Below are positions 18,717 through 27,448 of a DNA stretch of 64,000 nucleotides, piece after piece. How positions within the stretch are numbered: the first letter of the stretch is position 1; every line of letters starts with the position of its first letter. The position numbers were made by a program, and so were the translations under genes. The stretch spans positions 1 through 64,000 of the forward strand of contig JAQVCB010000004.1 of the NCBI GenBank assembly GCA_028689995.1, in the 5' to 3' direction. This DNA comes from Candidatus Gastranaerophilales bacterium (GTDB taxonomy: Bacteria > Cyanobacteriota > Vampirovibrionia > Gastranaerophilales > UBA9579). The notes beneath the pieces were generated by a model. That model ran no database searches, was not told the DNA's origin, and saw nothing but the letters and a program-made list of their open reading frames with translations.

Positions 18717-20558
18717 ATGAAAAAATATCAAACAACCGGAGTTTATATAATACTGCTCTTGATTATAATGGCGTTTATCGCTTCTGTATTTACTGTAAAA
18801 ACTGATTCTATAGAAACTTTATCGTATAGCCAATTTATAGAAAAGGTTAATAAGGGACAAATAAAACATGTAGATCTTTCAGACAACTCTATTTTAGCAA
18901 CTCCAAAAATAGAACCTTCGCATAAAGCACTGGTTAATACAAAATTTAAAGTTCTGATTCCTCTTAATGACCCGAACTTAATTGACAAACTTAATCAGAA
19001 TAAAGTTGATATAGCTGTTGAGCCTCCAAATAATTCAGGCCAGTGGATAGGTCTTATCGGCTCATTAATTTTACCTATTTTATTACTTGTTGGGTTATTT
19101 TTAATGTTTAGAAGTGCTCAGAGTGGTGGATCTCAAGCAATGTCCTTTGGAAAAAGCAAAGCAAAACTGATGCTCGATAACAAAGTTAAAATTACATTCT
19201 CAGATGTAGCAGGTATTGACGAAGCAAAACAGGAACTTGAAGAAATTGTTGATTTTCTTAAAAACGGAGAAAGATATCTTGCACTGGGAGCAAAAATTCC
19301 AAAAGGTGTACTTCTTGTCGGAGCGCCCGGTACAGGTAAAACATTAATGGCAAAAGCTGTTGCAGGTGAAGCAGGCGTACCATTCTTCAGTATAAGCGGT
19401 TCAGATTTTGTTGAAATGTTTGTCGGCGTTGGTGCATCACGTGTCAGAGATCTGTTTGAACAGGCTAAAAAACATGCCCCATGTATCATATTTATCGATG
19501 AAATTGATGCAGTCGGAAGACAGCGTGGCGCAGGCATGGGCGGCGGACACGACGAAAGAGAACAAACTTTAAATCAGCTCCTCGTTGAAATGGACGGTTT
19601 TGATGGAACTCAGGGAATCATTATTATAGCTGCTACAAATCGACCTGATATCCTTGATAATGCTCTTTTAAGACCAGGCAGGTTTGATAGACAGGTTGTA
19701 ATTGACAGGCCTGATATTATAGGCAGAGAACAGATTCTTGAAGTTCATATTAAAGGCAAGCCTCTTTCGACAGAAGTTGATACTAAGGTTGTTGCAAAGA
19801 GAACTCCCGGATTTACGGGAGCCGATCTTTCAAACTTATTAAACGAAGCAGCGCTTCTTGCTGCAAGACATAATAAAAAAGAAATTGAAATGATTGACAT
19901 AGAAGAAGCCATTGATAAAGTTATAGCCGGACCGGAAAAGAAAAATCGCTTAATTTCCGACAAAGAAAAAGAAATTATTGCATATCATGAAGTCGGTCAT
20001 GCATTGCTTGCAAAGCTTCTTAAAAATTGTGATCCTCTTCATAAGGTAACCATTATTTCAAGAGGCATGGCGCTTGGTTTAACCATGACTCTGCCAGAAA
20101 ATGATCAGGTTCTTTACAGTAAATCTCAATTGCTGGATAGAATGGCCATGACATTGGGCGGTAGAATTGCAGAAGAGATTATCTTTGGTGATATTACAAC
20201 CGGCGCACAAAACGATCTTGAAAAAGTTACGGGTCTTGCAAAAAAGATGGTAACAGCTTACGGTATGAGTGAAAAAATGGGACCTATGACTTTCGGCAAA
20301 ACAAATGAAAATGTATTCCTAGGAAGAGACTTCGGACATGAAAGAGATTTTTCTGAAGAAGTTGCTTCAATCATTGATAGAGAAACAAAAGCACTTATTC
20401 AGGAAAGATATATTTTCTCCAAAAATCTTCTTTCTGAAAACAAAGATATGATGGAAGAAGTTGTAAAAGTTCTTCTTGAAAAAGAAACTCTTGATGAAAA
20501 AGAATTCGAAGAAATCATGAATAAAGTAAGAACTGAAAGAGAAACTGCACAAGTATAA
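18717..20558 (+). CDS. ftsH: ATP-dependent zinc metalloprotease FtsH
   Basis: This membrane-anchored AAA+ protease degrades damaged membrane proteins and short-lived regulators. It has an N-terminal membrane helix, a periplasmic region, a second helix near residues 110-131, the AAA domain with Walker A GAPGTGKT near 204, Walker [12 protein letters not shown], the second region of homology [18 protein letters not shown], and the zinc site HEVGH near 425. The track starts at TTG 18714. The next codon, ATG 18717, is six bases from GGGAG and is preferred. Length is normal. Confidence 0.97.
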   Translation: MKKYQTTGVYIILLLIIMAFIASVFTVKTDSIETLSYSQFIEKVNKGQIKHVDLSDNSILATPKIEPSHKALVNTKFKVLIPLNDPNLIDKLNQNKVDIAVEPPNNSGQWIGLIGSLILPILLLVGLFLMFRSAQSGGSQAMSFGKSKAKLMLDNKVKITFSDVAGIDEAKQELEEIVDFLKNGERYLALGAKIPKGVLLVGAPGTGKTLMAKAVAGEAGVPFFSISGSDFVEMFVGVGASRVRDLFEQAKKHAPCIIFIDEIDAVGRQRGAGMGGGHDEREQTLNQLLVEMDGFDGTQGIIIIAATNRPDILDNALLRPGRFDRQVVIDRPDIIGREQILEVHIKGKPLSTEVDTKVVAKRTPGFTGADLSNLLNEAALLAARHNKKEIEMIDIEEAIDKVIAGPEKKNRLISDKEKEIIAYHEVGHALLAKLLKNCDPLHKVTIISRGMALGLTMTLPENDQVLYSKSQLLDRMAMTLGGRIAEEIIFGDITTGAQNDLEKVTGLAKKMVTAYGMSEKMGPMTFGKTNENVFLGRDFGHERDFSEEVASIIDRETKALIQERYIFSKNLLSENKDMMEEVVKVLLEKETLDEKEFEEIMNKVRTERETAQV

Positions 20559-20572
20559 AACAATTTCAAAAT

Positions 20573-20680
20573 AAATCTTAGTTTTTCTTGCAAAAGACAT
20601 ACTAAACGTGTTATATGTTATATAAATTTGCAACAGGAGACCGCTCAATGACTATAATTTATATAAAAAAACTAAGATTT
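20573..20680 (+). promoter_or_regulatory. Long hairpin with start signals of a short ORF in its loop
   Basis: The right arm (20656-20680) is continuous and pairs with two left segments: AAATCTTAGTTTTT (20573-20586) and TTATATAAATT (20618-20628), separated by a 31-base bulge. The 27-base apical loop holds AGGAG and an ATG at 8-base spacing. A segment in that loop, GACCGC, can alternatively pair with GCGGTC just after the hairpin or with GAGCGG further on, which would cover the start region. Its location 175 bases before gltD suggests a leader, but it could also be another repeat. Confidence 0.5.
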
Positions 20681-20782
20681 GCGGTCGACCCTTGTAAAAG
20701 CGAAAGATGTGCAGAGCGGGTTTTGTCCGGTCGTAGCGGCTGTAGGCTAGATATAAAAACCAATAATTTGCATCAGTTTTAA
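20648..20782 (+). CDS. Possible 44-residue leader or small protein
   Basis: The ATG at 20648 has a strong AGGAG eight bases upstream and reads 44 codons to TAA. The product starts MTIIYIKKLRFAVDPC, is rich in Arg and Cys, and ends with LHQF. I do not recognise it. The middle of the ORF is markedly richer in GC than the surroundings, which could reflect a structured RNA instead of a protein. It ends 73 bases before gltD on the same strand. A leader-peptide role is speculation. Confidence 0.35.
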   Translation: MTIIYIKKLRFAVDPCKSERCAERVLSGRSGCRLDIKTNNLHQF

Positions 20783-20855
20783 TAGGGTGGTTTTATTGGC
20801 GCCCTTACTGCATAATTAACTAAAACACAAATCTACTGCATAAAAGGAACCTATA

Positions 20856-22259
20856 ATGAATGCTAAAATCGAAAGGCAAAAATCCTACACACTTGAGCCT
20901 GATTACAGAAATAAAAATTTCGAAGAAGTAGAAAACAATTTTAGTGCTGAACAGGCATTACTTGAAGCAAGTCGCTGTATTAACTGTAAAAATCCAAAAT
21001 GTATTGCAGGATGCCCTGTTAACATAAATATTCCTGGATTTATTCAAAAGATAAAAGAAGGAAATTTACAAGAAGCCGGTAATATTATTAGACAAACAAG
21101 CCTTTTGCCTTCGGTGTGCGGTAGAGTTTGTCCGCAGGAAAGACAATGTGAAGGTAATTGCATTTTAGGAATAAAAAATAAATCTGTAGCTATAGGCTGT
21201 TTAGAAAGATATGTAGGCGACAATACAGTTGTTGAAAAAACAACAATAATCCCGTCAGGGAAAAAAGTTGCAGTAGTGGGATCAGGATGTGCAGGAATAA
21301 CTGCCGCGGCTGATCTTGCAAGAGCAGGACATAAAGTAACGGTATTTGAAGCTCTTCATGCTCTTGGCGGTGTTTTGAGGTACGGGATTCCCGAATTTAG
21401 ACTTCCAAGAACTGCTCTTGACAGAGAAATTGAAACTCTAAAGCAAATGGGTGTTGAATTTAAACCCAATGTCATTATTGGCAAATCTCTGACAATTCAG
21501 GACATCTTCGATGACGGATATAACGCTGTATTTATTTGCAGCGGAGCCGGGCTTCCAAAGATGTTGAACATTTCCGGTGAAAACCTGAATGGAGTATACT
21601 CGGCCAACGAATTTTTAACAAGAGTTAATCTGATGAGAGCAAACAGGGACGATTACCCAACTCCAATCAGATTCGGAAAGAAAATAGCTGTAGTTGGTGG
21701 TGGTAATACTGCTATGGATGCGGCAAGAACTGCTAAAAGAATTGGATTTGAAGAAGTTACAATAGTTTATAGAAGATCAGAAGCTGAACTTCCTGCAAGA
21801 AAAGCAGAAATTGTACATGCCAAAGAAGAAGGCATAATATTCAAGCTTCTTCACTCACCGTTAGAAATCAAAGGACAGCAAGGCTATGTATCAAGTATAA
21901 ATCTTCAGGTAATGGAGCTGGGAGAGCCTGACGAAAGCGGCAGAAGAAAACCTGTTCCTGTAAAAAATGAAATTGTAGATATGGAAGTAGATACAGTAAT
22001 TGTTGCACTTGGCACAAATCCCAACCCGATCATCCAGACTTCTGCTCTCGAAGAAGGCATGAATCTCAATGTTAATAATAGAGGATATATAATTGTTGAC
22101 CCGGAAACAGGATTAACATCTATTCCTGGTGTTTATGCAGGTGGAGACGTTGCTCCGACAGGAGAATCAAATGCAATTAATGCGATGGGGGCAGGAAAAC
22201 GAGCCGCCAAAGCAATCAATGAATTTTTTACAAGCCAAAAATCCTGTACCTGTTGTTAG
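20856..22259 (+). CDS. gltD: Glutamate synthase small-subunit family FAD/FeS oxidoreductase
   Basis: A 467-residue flavoprotein of the GltD/GltA/NfnB group that passes electrons from NAD(P)H to an Fe-S partner or makes glutamate from glutamine and 2-oxoglutarate. The N-terminal [4Fe-4S] region has CINCKNPKCIAGCPVNI and VCGRVCPQERQCEGNC; then come the FAD motif GSGCAGITAA, the GGVLRYGIPEFRLP block and the NADPH motif VVGGGNTAMDAA. The length matches the single-polypeptide type. No large subunit or NfnA is adjacent. The C-terminus ends in an unusual SCTCC. Confidence 0.88.
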   Translation: MNAKIERQKSYTLEPDYRNKNFEEVENNFSAEQALLEASRCINCKNPKCIAGCPVNINIPGFIQKIKEGNLQEAGNIIRQTSLLPSVCGRVCPQERQCEGNCILGIKNKSVAIGCLERYVGDNTVVEKTTIIPSGKKVAVVGSGCAGITAAADLARAGHKVTVFEALHALGGVLRYGIPEFRLPRTALDREIETLKQMGVEFKPNVIIGKSLTIQDIFDDGYNAVFICSGAGLPKMLNISGENLNGVYSANEFLTRVNLMRANRDDYPTPIRFGKKIAVVGGGNTAMDAARTAKRIGFEEVTIVYRRSEAELPARKAEIVHAKEEGIIFKLLHSPLEIKGQQGYVSSINLQVMELGEPDESGRRKPVPVKNEIVDMEVDTVIVALGTNPNPIIQTSALEEGMNLNVNNRGYIIVDPETGLTSIPGVYAGGDVAPTGESNAINAMGAGKRAAKAINEFFTSQKSCTCC

Positions 22260-22269
22260 AATAAAATCT

Positions 22270-22307
22270 AAAAAACCGGGTGCAGGAAACTGCATCCGGT
22301 TTTTTTA
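22270..22307 (+). terminator. Rho-independent terminator after gltD
   Basis: A stem of AAAAACCGGGTGCAG with its near-complement CTGCATCCGGTTTTT (one G-T pair) and GAAA-like loop is followed by a T run, 10 bases after the gltD stop codon. Confidence 0.9.
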
Positions 22308-22354
22308 TGTTCAAATAAAGTTTTAAATTATATATAGTTAAAAAGGAGAAAAAA

Positions 22355-23386
22355 ATGATTATTATTATGGAACCGGATGCCACAGAAGAACAGATTCAAA
22401 GAGTTGCCGATAAAATGGAAAACCATGGCTTCAGACTTGTATTTAACCGTGGTGATGTAATGACTGTTATTGCTGCAATAGGTGACAAACGACTTATTGA
22501 ACCTCAATCCATTGCTTCTTATGAAGGGGTGAGGGAAGTAAAACTTATTCAGGAACCATTTAAATTGGCAAGCAGAGAAAGTCAAAAGACAGATTCTGTT
22601 ATTGATCTTGGCAGGGGTGTCAAAATCGGTAATGGGGAAAGACCAGTTGTAATGGCAGGGCCATGCAGCGTTGAAGACAACCAGGAAGGATTTTTACGCG
22701 TAGCTCATGCCGTAAAAGAATCCGGTGCAGAAATTTTAAGAGGTGGAGCCTTTAAACCCAGAACAAGTCCGTATGAATTTCAGGGACTGGAAGAAGAAGG
22801 ACTGAAATATCTTGCACAGGCCAGGGAAGAAACAGGGCTTCTTATAGTAACAGAAGTTATGGATAGTGTAGATGTTGAAATGGTTGCTGATTATGCAGAT
22901 ATAGTTCAAATTGGCGCAAGAAATATGCAGAATTTTAAGCTTCTTAAAGCTGTCGGCAAAATTGACAAGCCTGTTTTATTAAAAAGAGGACCTTCTGCAA
23001 CAATCAGAGAATTTTTACTTGCCGCTGAACATATCATGTATGCTGGAAACCGTAATGTTATTCTATGCGAAAGAGGTATAAAAGGTTTCGATTCAACTTA
23101 TGCAAGAAATACCCTTGATATTGCTGCTGTTCCAATTATAAGAAAATATTCTCATCTTCCTGTAATTATTGATCCAAGCCATGCCACAGGCAGAAGATAT
23201 CTTGTTGCCCCGATGGCAAAAGCCGGATTAATTGCAGGTGCGCATGGACTAATGATTGAAGTGCATCATGATCCTGACAAAGCATATTCAGACGGCGCTC
23301 AAAGTTTAACCATTGAACAATATCAAAAAGTAATGAAAGAAATTAATGAATTAATAGATAAATTTATCATTCCAACTTCAAAATAA
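22355..23386 (+). CDS. aroF: 3-deoxy-7-phosphoheptulonate synthase (DAHP synthase)
   Basis: This enzyme condenses PEP and erythrose-4-phosphate, the first step of the shikimate pathway. At 343 residues it has an N-terminal ferredoxin/ACT-like regulatory domain (about 1-70) fused to the TIM-barrel, the type Ibeta architecture known from Thermotoga and cyanobacteria-like enzymes. Catalytic motifs are [34 protein letters not shown] and [15 protein letters not shown] precedes the ATG. With tyrA next on the same strand it forms an aromatic amino acid pair. The N-terminal domain suggests feedback control by an end product. Confidence 0.94.
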   Translation: MIIIMEPDATEEQIQRVADKMENHGFRLVFNRGDVMTVIAAIGDKRLIEPQSIASYEGVREVKLIQEPFKLASRESQKTDSVIDLGRGVKIGNGERPVVMAGPCSVEDNQEGFLRVAHAVKESGAEILRGGAFKPRTSPYEFQGLEEEGLKYLAQAREETGLLIVTEVMDSVDVEMVADYADIVQIGARNMQNFKLLKAVGKIDKPVLLKRGPSATIREFLLAAEHIMYAGNRNVILCERGIKGFDSTYARNTLDIAAVPIIRKYSHLPVIIDPSHATGRRYLVAPMAKAGLIAGAHGLMIEVHHDPDKAYSDGAQSLTIEQYQKVMKEINELIDKFIIPTSK

Positions 23387-23410
23387 AATGTATAATATAA
23401 AAATTAACAA

Positions 23411-23632
23411 TAGTAGACAGATACGAACAGATAAATAATTTAATTATATTTTAAAATTGAGAATTTAATTACCTTTTGTCATTGCGAGGGTTTCGAAGAA
23501 ATCCGTGGCAATCTTACCAGTTTTTATTTATTATCTTCAGACTTAATTGATAAGATCCTTTGAATTTACTTCGTTTCGCTCAGGATGACAAAAGATTTTC
23601 ATTTTTATCTGTGAACAATTTGGGCATAACTA
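23411..23632. repeat. Family D element, diverged long copy
   Basis: A gene-free element between the DAHP synthase gene and tyrA. The core runs from TGTCATTGCGAGG (23477) to CGCTCAGGATGACA (23590) and contains GAAATCCGTGGCAATCTTACC. The outer ends (TAGTAGACAGATACGAACAG and, inverted, CTGTGAACAATTTGGGCATA) form imperfect terminal inverted repeats. The same layout occurs at 30786-31004 and 56904-57121. Confidence 0.75.
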
Positions 23633-23664
23633 ATTAATAACGGAGTATTTTTAAAGGTCAGAAT

Positions 23665-24552
23665 ATGTCAAAAGATTTTTCGATAGCGGTTATTGGACTT
23701 GGCCTTATTGGAGGGTCTATCCTTAAAGCTTTAAAACCAAAGAATTTTCATCTTACAGGTGTTTCAGGCAGAGAAGAAACCATTGCTAAAGCTAAAGAAT
23801 TAGATTTGGCTGATGAATATTCTACAGATATTGAATCTGTTAAAGATGCAAAGATTATCTTTATCTGTACCCCTATTCACAAAATAATTCCTTTTGCAGA
23901 AAAAGTATCTAGGATAGTCTCTCCTGACTGCATTATAACTGATGTTGGAAGTATTAAAGGATCTATAATCGACCATATAGATAATTCTGAATTTCCGATA
24001 AATTTTATAGGCGGTCATCCTATGGCAGGAACTGAACATAAGGGAATAGACAATGCTGCTGATAATCTTTTTGAAGGAGCAAAATGGGTTCTAACTCCAT
24101 CAAGATGGTCAGAATCTCAGGATATTGAAGAATTAAAAGAACTGATAAGTAGTCTGGGAGCAAAAGTTATTATTGCAAACCCTTTTGAACATGACAGAGC
24201 AGTTGCCTTAATTAGTCACTTGCCGCTGCTTTTAAGTCAGGCTCTCTTTGGAATGGTAGACAAATACCCCGATGAAAGCATCAGAGATTTGGCTTTAACA
24301 CTTGCCGCAAGCGGATTTAGGGATACAACCAGACTTGCTGCGACAAATCCTGAACTGGCAAAAGACATGCTGCTTTTAAACAAGATAAATATCAGAGAAG
24401 CAGTGAAAAATCTTGAAGATTATCTTTCCAAAATGGATAAAAACCTTGATCTTGATGAAGAAAAATTTATGGAATTAGCTGAAGAACTTGCCTCAAACAG
24501 AAAAAACCTTTATTCTCCTGAAGGAAAAAATATTTATAAAGAAAATTTTTAA
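23665..24552 (+). CDS. tyrA: Prephenate dehydrogenase
   Basis: A 295-residue NAD(P)-dependent enzyme that oxidatively decarboxylates prephenate (or arogenate) for tyrosine synthesis. Visible are the dinucleotide motif VIGLGLIGGSILKAL, IFICTPIHKI, DVGSIKG, GGHPMAGTEHKG and the helical C-terminal domain with ISHLPLLLSQAL. No chorismate mutase or ACT domain is fused, so it is the short, monofunctional type. Its stop codon overlaps that of the convergent calpain-like gene by four bases. Confidence 0.93.
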   Translation: MSKDFSIAVIGLGLIGGSILKALKPKNFHLTGVSGREETIAKAKELDLADEYSTDIESVKDAKIIFICTPIHKIIPFAEKVSRIVSPDCIITDVGSIKGSIIDHIDNSEFPINFIGGHPMAGTEHKGIDNAADNLFEGAKWVLTPSRWSESQDIEELKELISSLGAKVIIANPFEHDRAVALISHLPLLLSQALFGMVDKYPDESIRDLALTLAASGFRDTTRLAATNPELAKDMLLLNKINIREAVKNLEDYLSKMDKNLDLDEEKFMELAEELASNRKNLYSPEGKNIYKENF

Positions 24553-25457
24553 CTTATAAAACCTTCTAGGTTACAAAATTTTTCCATAAATTCATCATAT
24601 GATATGGTTATTGGCGTTGAGGTATCCCATGGATTTATTAGAGTAACCACTTGATACTCTTTATTTACAGATTTTATAGCATAAGCATGGTTTGAAATAA
24701 TTCCATTACCTTGAGAATCACCTGAAAATTCATTTGTACCTGCACTTAAACTGAATTCACCACTATCTGCTGCTTTATCAAGGAATTTTTCCATATTCCT
24801 TTTTTTAAAGAAATTACCGGTAATATCGTTAAAGAATTTGGATATTCGGCCTGAAGAACTTTTATTTTCTTCTATTATATCCACACCGGTAAAAGCCTTA
24901 AGAAAATCACCTGCATAACCTCCTTTTAATTTTTCATCTTGCGAGGCTCTTCTTTCCTTATTAGAATCGGATTCATCAATTCCCTGATTTTCAAGAAGCT
25001 TTCTGGCTGCAATCTCTAAAACTTTTACATCAGGATCACCGGTAGAAAGCAAATCATTTTGTGAATCTAAATAATCCTCTTTAGTAACTTTAAAAGTATT
25101 ATTTCCTTCTATTCCTTTAAATGTTACCAAATAATTACCTTCGGAATCTTTACTTAAGGAATTTTTTATAATTTCTCTTCCTGTTTCACTTTGACTTAAA
25201 GCTTCTATTGAAGATAATATCCAGCAATCTCCAGTTTTTCCCTGATGAAAATCTTGTATTTTTCTATCAAGACTGTAGAAATTATTGATCTTTGCATATT
25301 CTTTCAATCTTTCTTCAAGGATTGGATCATCTACTGTACAATTTGCATTATTAACAAATATGTTTTCGATCTCGGAGATCTTTGCCAAATTTTTTTTAAT
25401 TTGCGGCATATAATCTTTATTTAAAAATTGATCATATGAAGTATTAATCGTTGACAT
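24549..25457 (-). CDS. Calpain-like C2 family cysteine protease
   Basis: A 302-residue protein with the calpain (peptidase C2) catalytic signature: Cys78 in GKTGDCWILSSIEAL, His257 in SNHAYAIKSV and Asn275 in INPWD, so the Cys/His/Asn triad is complete. Between them is a long insertion rich in charged residues. No signal peptide or membrane segment is present, so it is cytoplasmic or exported by an unusual route. No EF-hand calcium domain is attached. Its ribosome site lies inside a long palindrome directly upstream, suggesting translational control. The substrate is unknown. Confidence 0.82.
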   Translation of the reverse strand: MSTINTSYDQFLNKDYMPQIKKNLAKISEIENIFVNNANCTVDDPILEERLKEYAKINNFYSLDRKIQDFHQGKTGDCWILSSIEALSQSETGREIIKNSLSKDSEGNYLVTFKGIEGNNTFKVTKEDYLDSQNDLLSTGDPDVKVLEIAARKLLENQGIDESDSNKERRASQDEKLKGGYAGDFLKAFTGVDIIEENKSSSGRISKFFNDITGNFFKKRNMEKFLDKAADSGEFSLSAGTNEFSGDSQGNGIISNHAYAIKSVNKEYQVVTLINPWDTSTPITISYDEFMEKFCNLEGFIS

Positions 25458-25463
25458 TTCATT

Positions 25464-25512
25464 CTCCGTATACTTTTTATATATAACTCTTATATATAAA
25501 AAGTATACGGAG
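25464..25512. promoter_or_regulatory. 49-bp palindrome covering the ribosome site of the protease gene
   Basis: Two arms of 23 bases (25464-25486 and 25490-25512) are perfectly complementary around a CTC loop. On the minus strand the terminal CGGAG of the stem is the only ribosome-binding sequence for the calpain-like gene, whose ATG follows six bases later, so the folded mRNA would hide it. On the plus strand the same symmetric end gives GGAGGTG before a TTG that opens a 19-codon frame (25522-25581). It could act as a translational lock, an RNA thermometer-like switch, an operator, or be an inserted palindrome. Confidence 0.7.
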
Positions 25513-25567
25513 GTGTAAAAATTGCCTAAATTAGATGCATTTATTAAAAAATGTATACATTCTATTA

Positions 25568-25963
25568 CTACTTTGAAATAGTTTCAATCCAAATTTCACG
25601 AGTTCTTGGCCCGTCGAATTCTGAAAAATAAATTCCCTGCCATTGCCCCAGCATAATTTTTCCTTTATTAACAATCAGGTTAATCGAACTGCCCATCACG
25701 CTTGACTTTACATGTGCGCCGGAGTTTCCTTCCACATGCCTGAATTCTTTGTAATCAGGTGATATTTTATTAAAAGAATAAATAATATCGCCTTTTACAC
25801 TGGGATCATGAGCTTCATTTATGGTCAGACTTGAAGTTGTATGCGGACAAAATATAAGACAAATGCCGTTCTGCATATTTAGTGCTTCAATTATTCCCTT
25901 TATTTCAGATGTTATATCAATTAATTCATTCTTTTTATGAGTTTTTACCGTAATTTTTTCCAT
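25568..25963 (-). CDS. YjbQ/UPF0047 family protein
   Basis: A 131-residue protein with the UPF0047 (YjbQ) core: CPHTTSSLTINE, HVEGNSGAHVKSS and LGQWQGIYFSEFDGPR. Members form trimers, and some have weak thiamine-phosphate synthase activity; the physiological role is unsettled. The ORF track start at 26023 overlaps tatC. I choose the internal ATG 25963 (MEKITVKTHKK), which has AAGGAG eight bases upstream. It may be the last gene of the leftward unit running from pepA. Confidence 0.88.
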   Translation of the reverse strand: MEKITVKTHKKNELIDITSEIKGIIEALNMQNGICLIFCPHTTSSLTINEAHDPSVKGDIIYSFNKISPDYKEFRHVEGNSGAHVKSSVMGSSINLIVNKGKIMLGQWQGIYFSEFDGPRTREIWIETISK

Positions 25964-25994
25964 CCTAGTTCTCCTTATTCCTATAATATCTACA

Positions 25995-26693
25995 TTATTT
26001 AAAAATCTTTGCAATAAAAACAATTAAAAAATAAAAAAATAACAACGTTACCGAATAAAATAATATTTCAAAAATTTCATTTGAAATAACAGCAACTGGT
26101 AATAAGAAGGCTGTTATAAACGCATATTTCCGATATTTTAAGAGTATTTCAGCCTTTAATAAATCCATCTTTCTTAAAATGAATACAATTACCGGAAGTT
26201 CAAATATAATACCGCTAATTAATACAGTTAACAGACAAAATGATATATAGCTTGAAATATTTATATTTATACCGGCCAAATTAAAATTAAATCCAAACAA
26301 AATATACAGCAAAATTGGTATTATTATCCAATAAGCAAAGAAAACTCCAATAAAAAACAGAAAAAATCCTCCTGAAAGAGTTAAAATAAGCTGTTTTCTA
26401 TCTTCTTGTTTTTTAAACCTTTGCTTTGCAAGATAATAGACTATAGTAGGCAATGAAAGAGAAAGACCAAAAAAGACAGCTGTTTTCAAAATGAGAATAA
26501 GCATTTCAGAAGGAACCGTCTGGATAAAATTTATCGCAAAAGGGATTCTTCCCTGAAAAAGTTTAATTATTCCTATAGAAAAACCTAATCCAAGAAGAAA
26601 TGTAATTATAAATACAAGAAAACTAAATTTTACAGCTCTTTTGTGATCCAGAATATATTTAGTGACTATATTTTCTTTGACGAAGCGATTCAT
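25995..26693 (-). CDS. tatC: Divergent Sec-independent translocase subunit TatC
   Basis: A 232-residue protein with six hydrophobic segments. Similarity to TatC, the twin-arginine translocase receptor, rests on the FELPVIVFILRKMDLLKAEIL segment and the following KYRKYAFI, plus the topology. The usual N-terminal HLxELR is reduced to ILDHKRAVKF, and the conserved Thr-Pro-Pro-Asp region is replaced by VAVISNEIF. GGAG precedes the ATG, which lies inside the end of the upstream methyltransferase gene. No tatA is in the window. Confidence 0.78.
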   Translation of the reverse strand: MNRFVKENIVTKYILDHKRAVKFSFLVFIITFLLGLGFSIGIIKLFQGRIPFAINFIQTVPSEMLILILKTAVFFGLSLSLPTIVYYLAKQRFKKQEDRKQLILTLSGGFFLFFIGVFFAYWIIIPILLYILFGFNFNLAGININISSYISFCLLTVLISGIIFELPVIVFILRKMDLLKAEILLKYRKYAFITAFLLPVAVISNEIFEILFYSVTLLFFYFLIVFIAKIFK

Positions 26694-27447
26694 ATAACAT
26701 TACTCCAACTGAAATACTTAAATTAATAGATTCTACTTTTTCGCTCATAGGTATTGTAGCAAGAATATCCGCCTGTTCAGTCAAAGTTTCTGACAATCCC
26801 TCAGCTTCTGAACCAAACATAATAACGGTTGGTTTTTTAAAATCAATACTATAATATAATTTAGAGTCTTTATCTACAACGGTAGCAATAAAATCACACT
26901 TTTTAAGATTATTTAAGCATTTTTTGATATTGGCCTTATCAGACATTGTGACTATAGGAATTTTCCAGAGATTTGCCGCACTTGATCTTACCGTTTTGGG
27001 ATTGTAAATATCAACACTATTATCAGTAAGAATTATTCCTGAAATTTCGCTGGCTGCTGCCGTCCTTATAATAGTACCGAAATTCCCCGGGTCTTTTATA
27101 TTTTCCAGCAGAACAATAATAGGATTTTCTGAAATAAAAATATCATTTAGCGAGAATTTAATTTGTTTTGCAACAGCAATAATCTCAGGAGGACTGTCGG
27201 TTGTTGAAATCTTCTTCATAACCTGCTCTGAAACCCTAAAAATCTTTTCATAATCAAAGTCAGAAATATCCTTGTCAAAACTCTCGCCGACAAAAATATT
27301 TTCGATATTTAAACCCGATTTTATCGCCTCACAAACTCCTTTATAACCTTCTATTAAGAATAAACCGCGTTCATTCCTGTTTTTCTTCTGCTGTAAGGAA
27401 TGAACTTCTTTTATAAGTGGATTTTGAATGCTCGTAATTTCTTTCAT
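26659..27447 (-). CDS. TrmH/SpoU family RNA methyltransferase
   Basis: A 262-residue SPOUT-class 2'-O-methyltransferase acting on rRNA or tRNA. An N-terminal substrate-binding domain (about 1-95, ITSIQNPLIKEVHSLQ) precedes the knotted catalytic domain with motif 1 NIKDPGNFGTIIRTA, motif 2 VIMFGSEAEGLS and motif 3 IPMSEKVESINLSISVGVML. The domain arrangement fits the RlmB/TsnR-like branch, but the target nucleotide cannot be read from sequence. Its end overlaps tatC by 35 bases, and its start is one base from the end of pepP, so the three are probably co-transcribed. Confidence 0.9.
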   Translation of the reverse strand: MKEITSIQNPLIKEVHSLQQKKNRNERGLFLIEGYKGVCEAIKSGLNIENIFVGESFDKDISDFDYEKIFRVSEQVMKKISTTDSPPEIIAVAKQIKFSLNDIFISENPIIVLLENIKDPGNFGTIIRTAAASEISGIILTDNSVDIYNPKTVRSSAANLWKIPIVTMSDKANIKKCLNNLKKCDFIATVVDKDSKLYYSIDFKKPTVIMFGSEAEGLSETLTEQADILATIPMSEKVESINLSISVGVMLYESLRQRKYSH

Positions 27448-27448
27448 C

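Noticed and set aside
20856-22259. NfnB (electron-bifurcating transhydrogenase) as the gltD identity
   Set aside because: The protein family overlaps, but no NfnA subunit lies next to it, so the glutamate synthase small-subunit name is kept with this caveat.
25522-25581. 19-codon ORF (TTG start) after GGAGGTG on the plus strand
   Set aside because: The ribosome-site match follows automatically from the palindrome symmetry, and the ORF overlaps the end of the YjbQ-family gene; too short to call.
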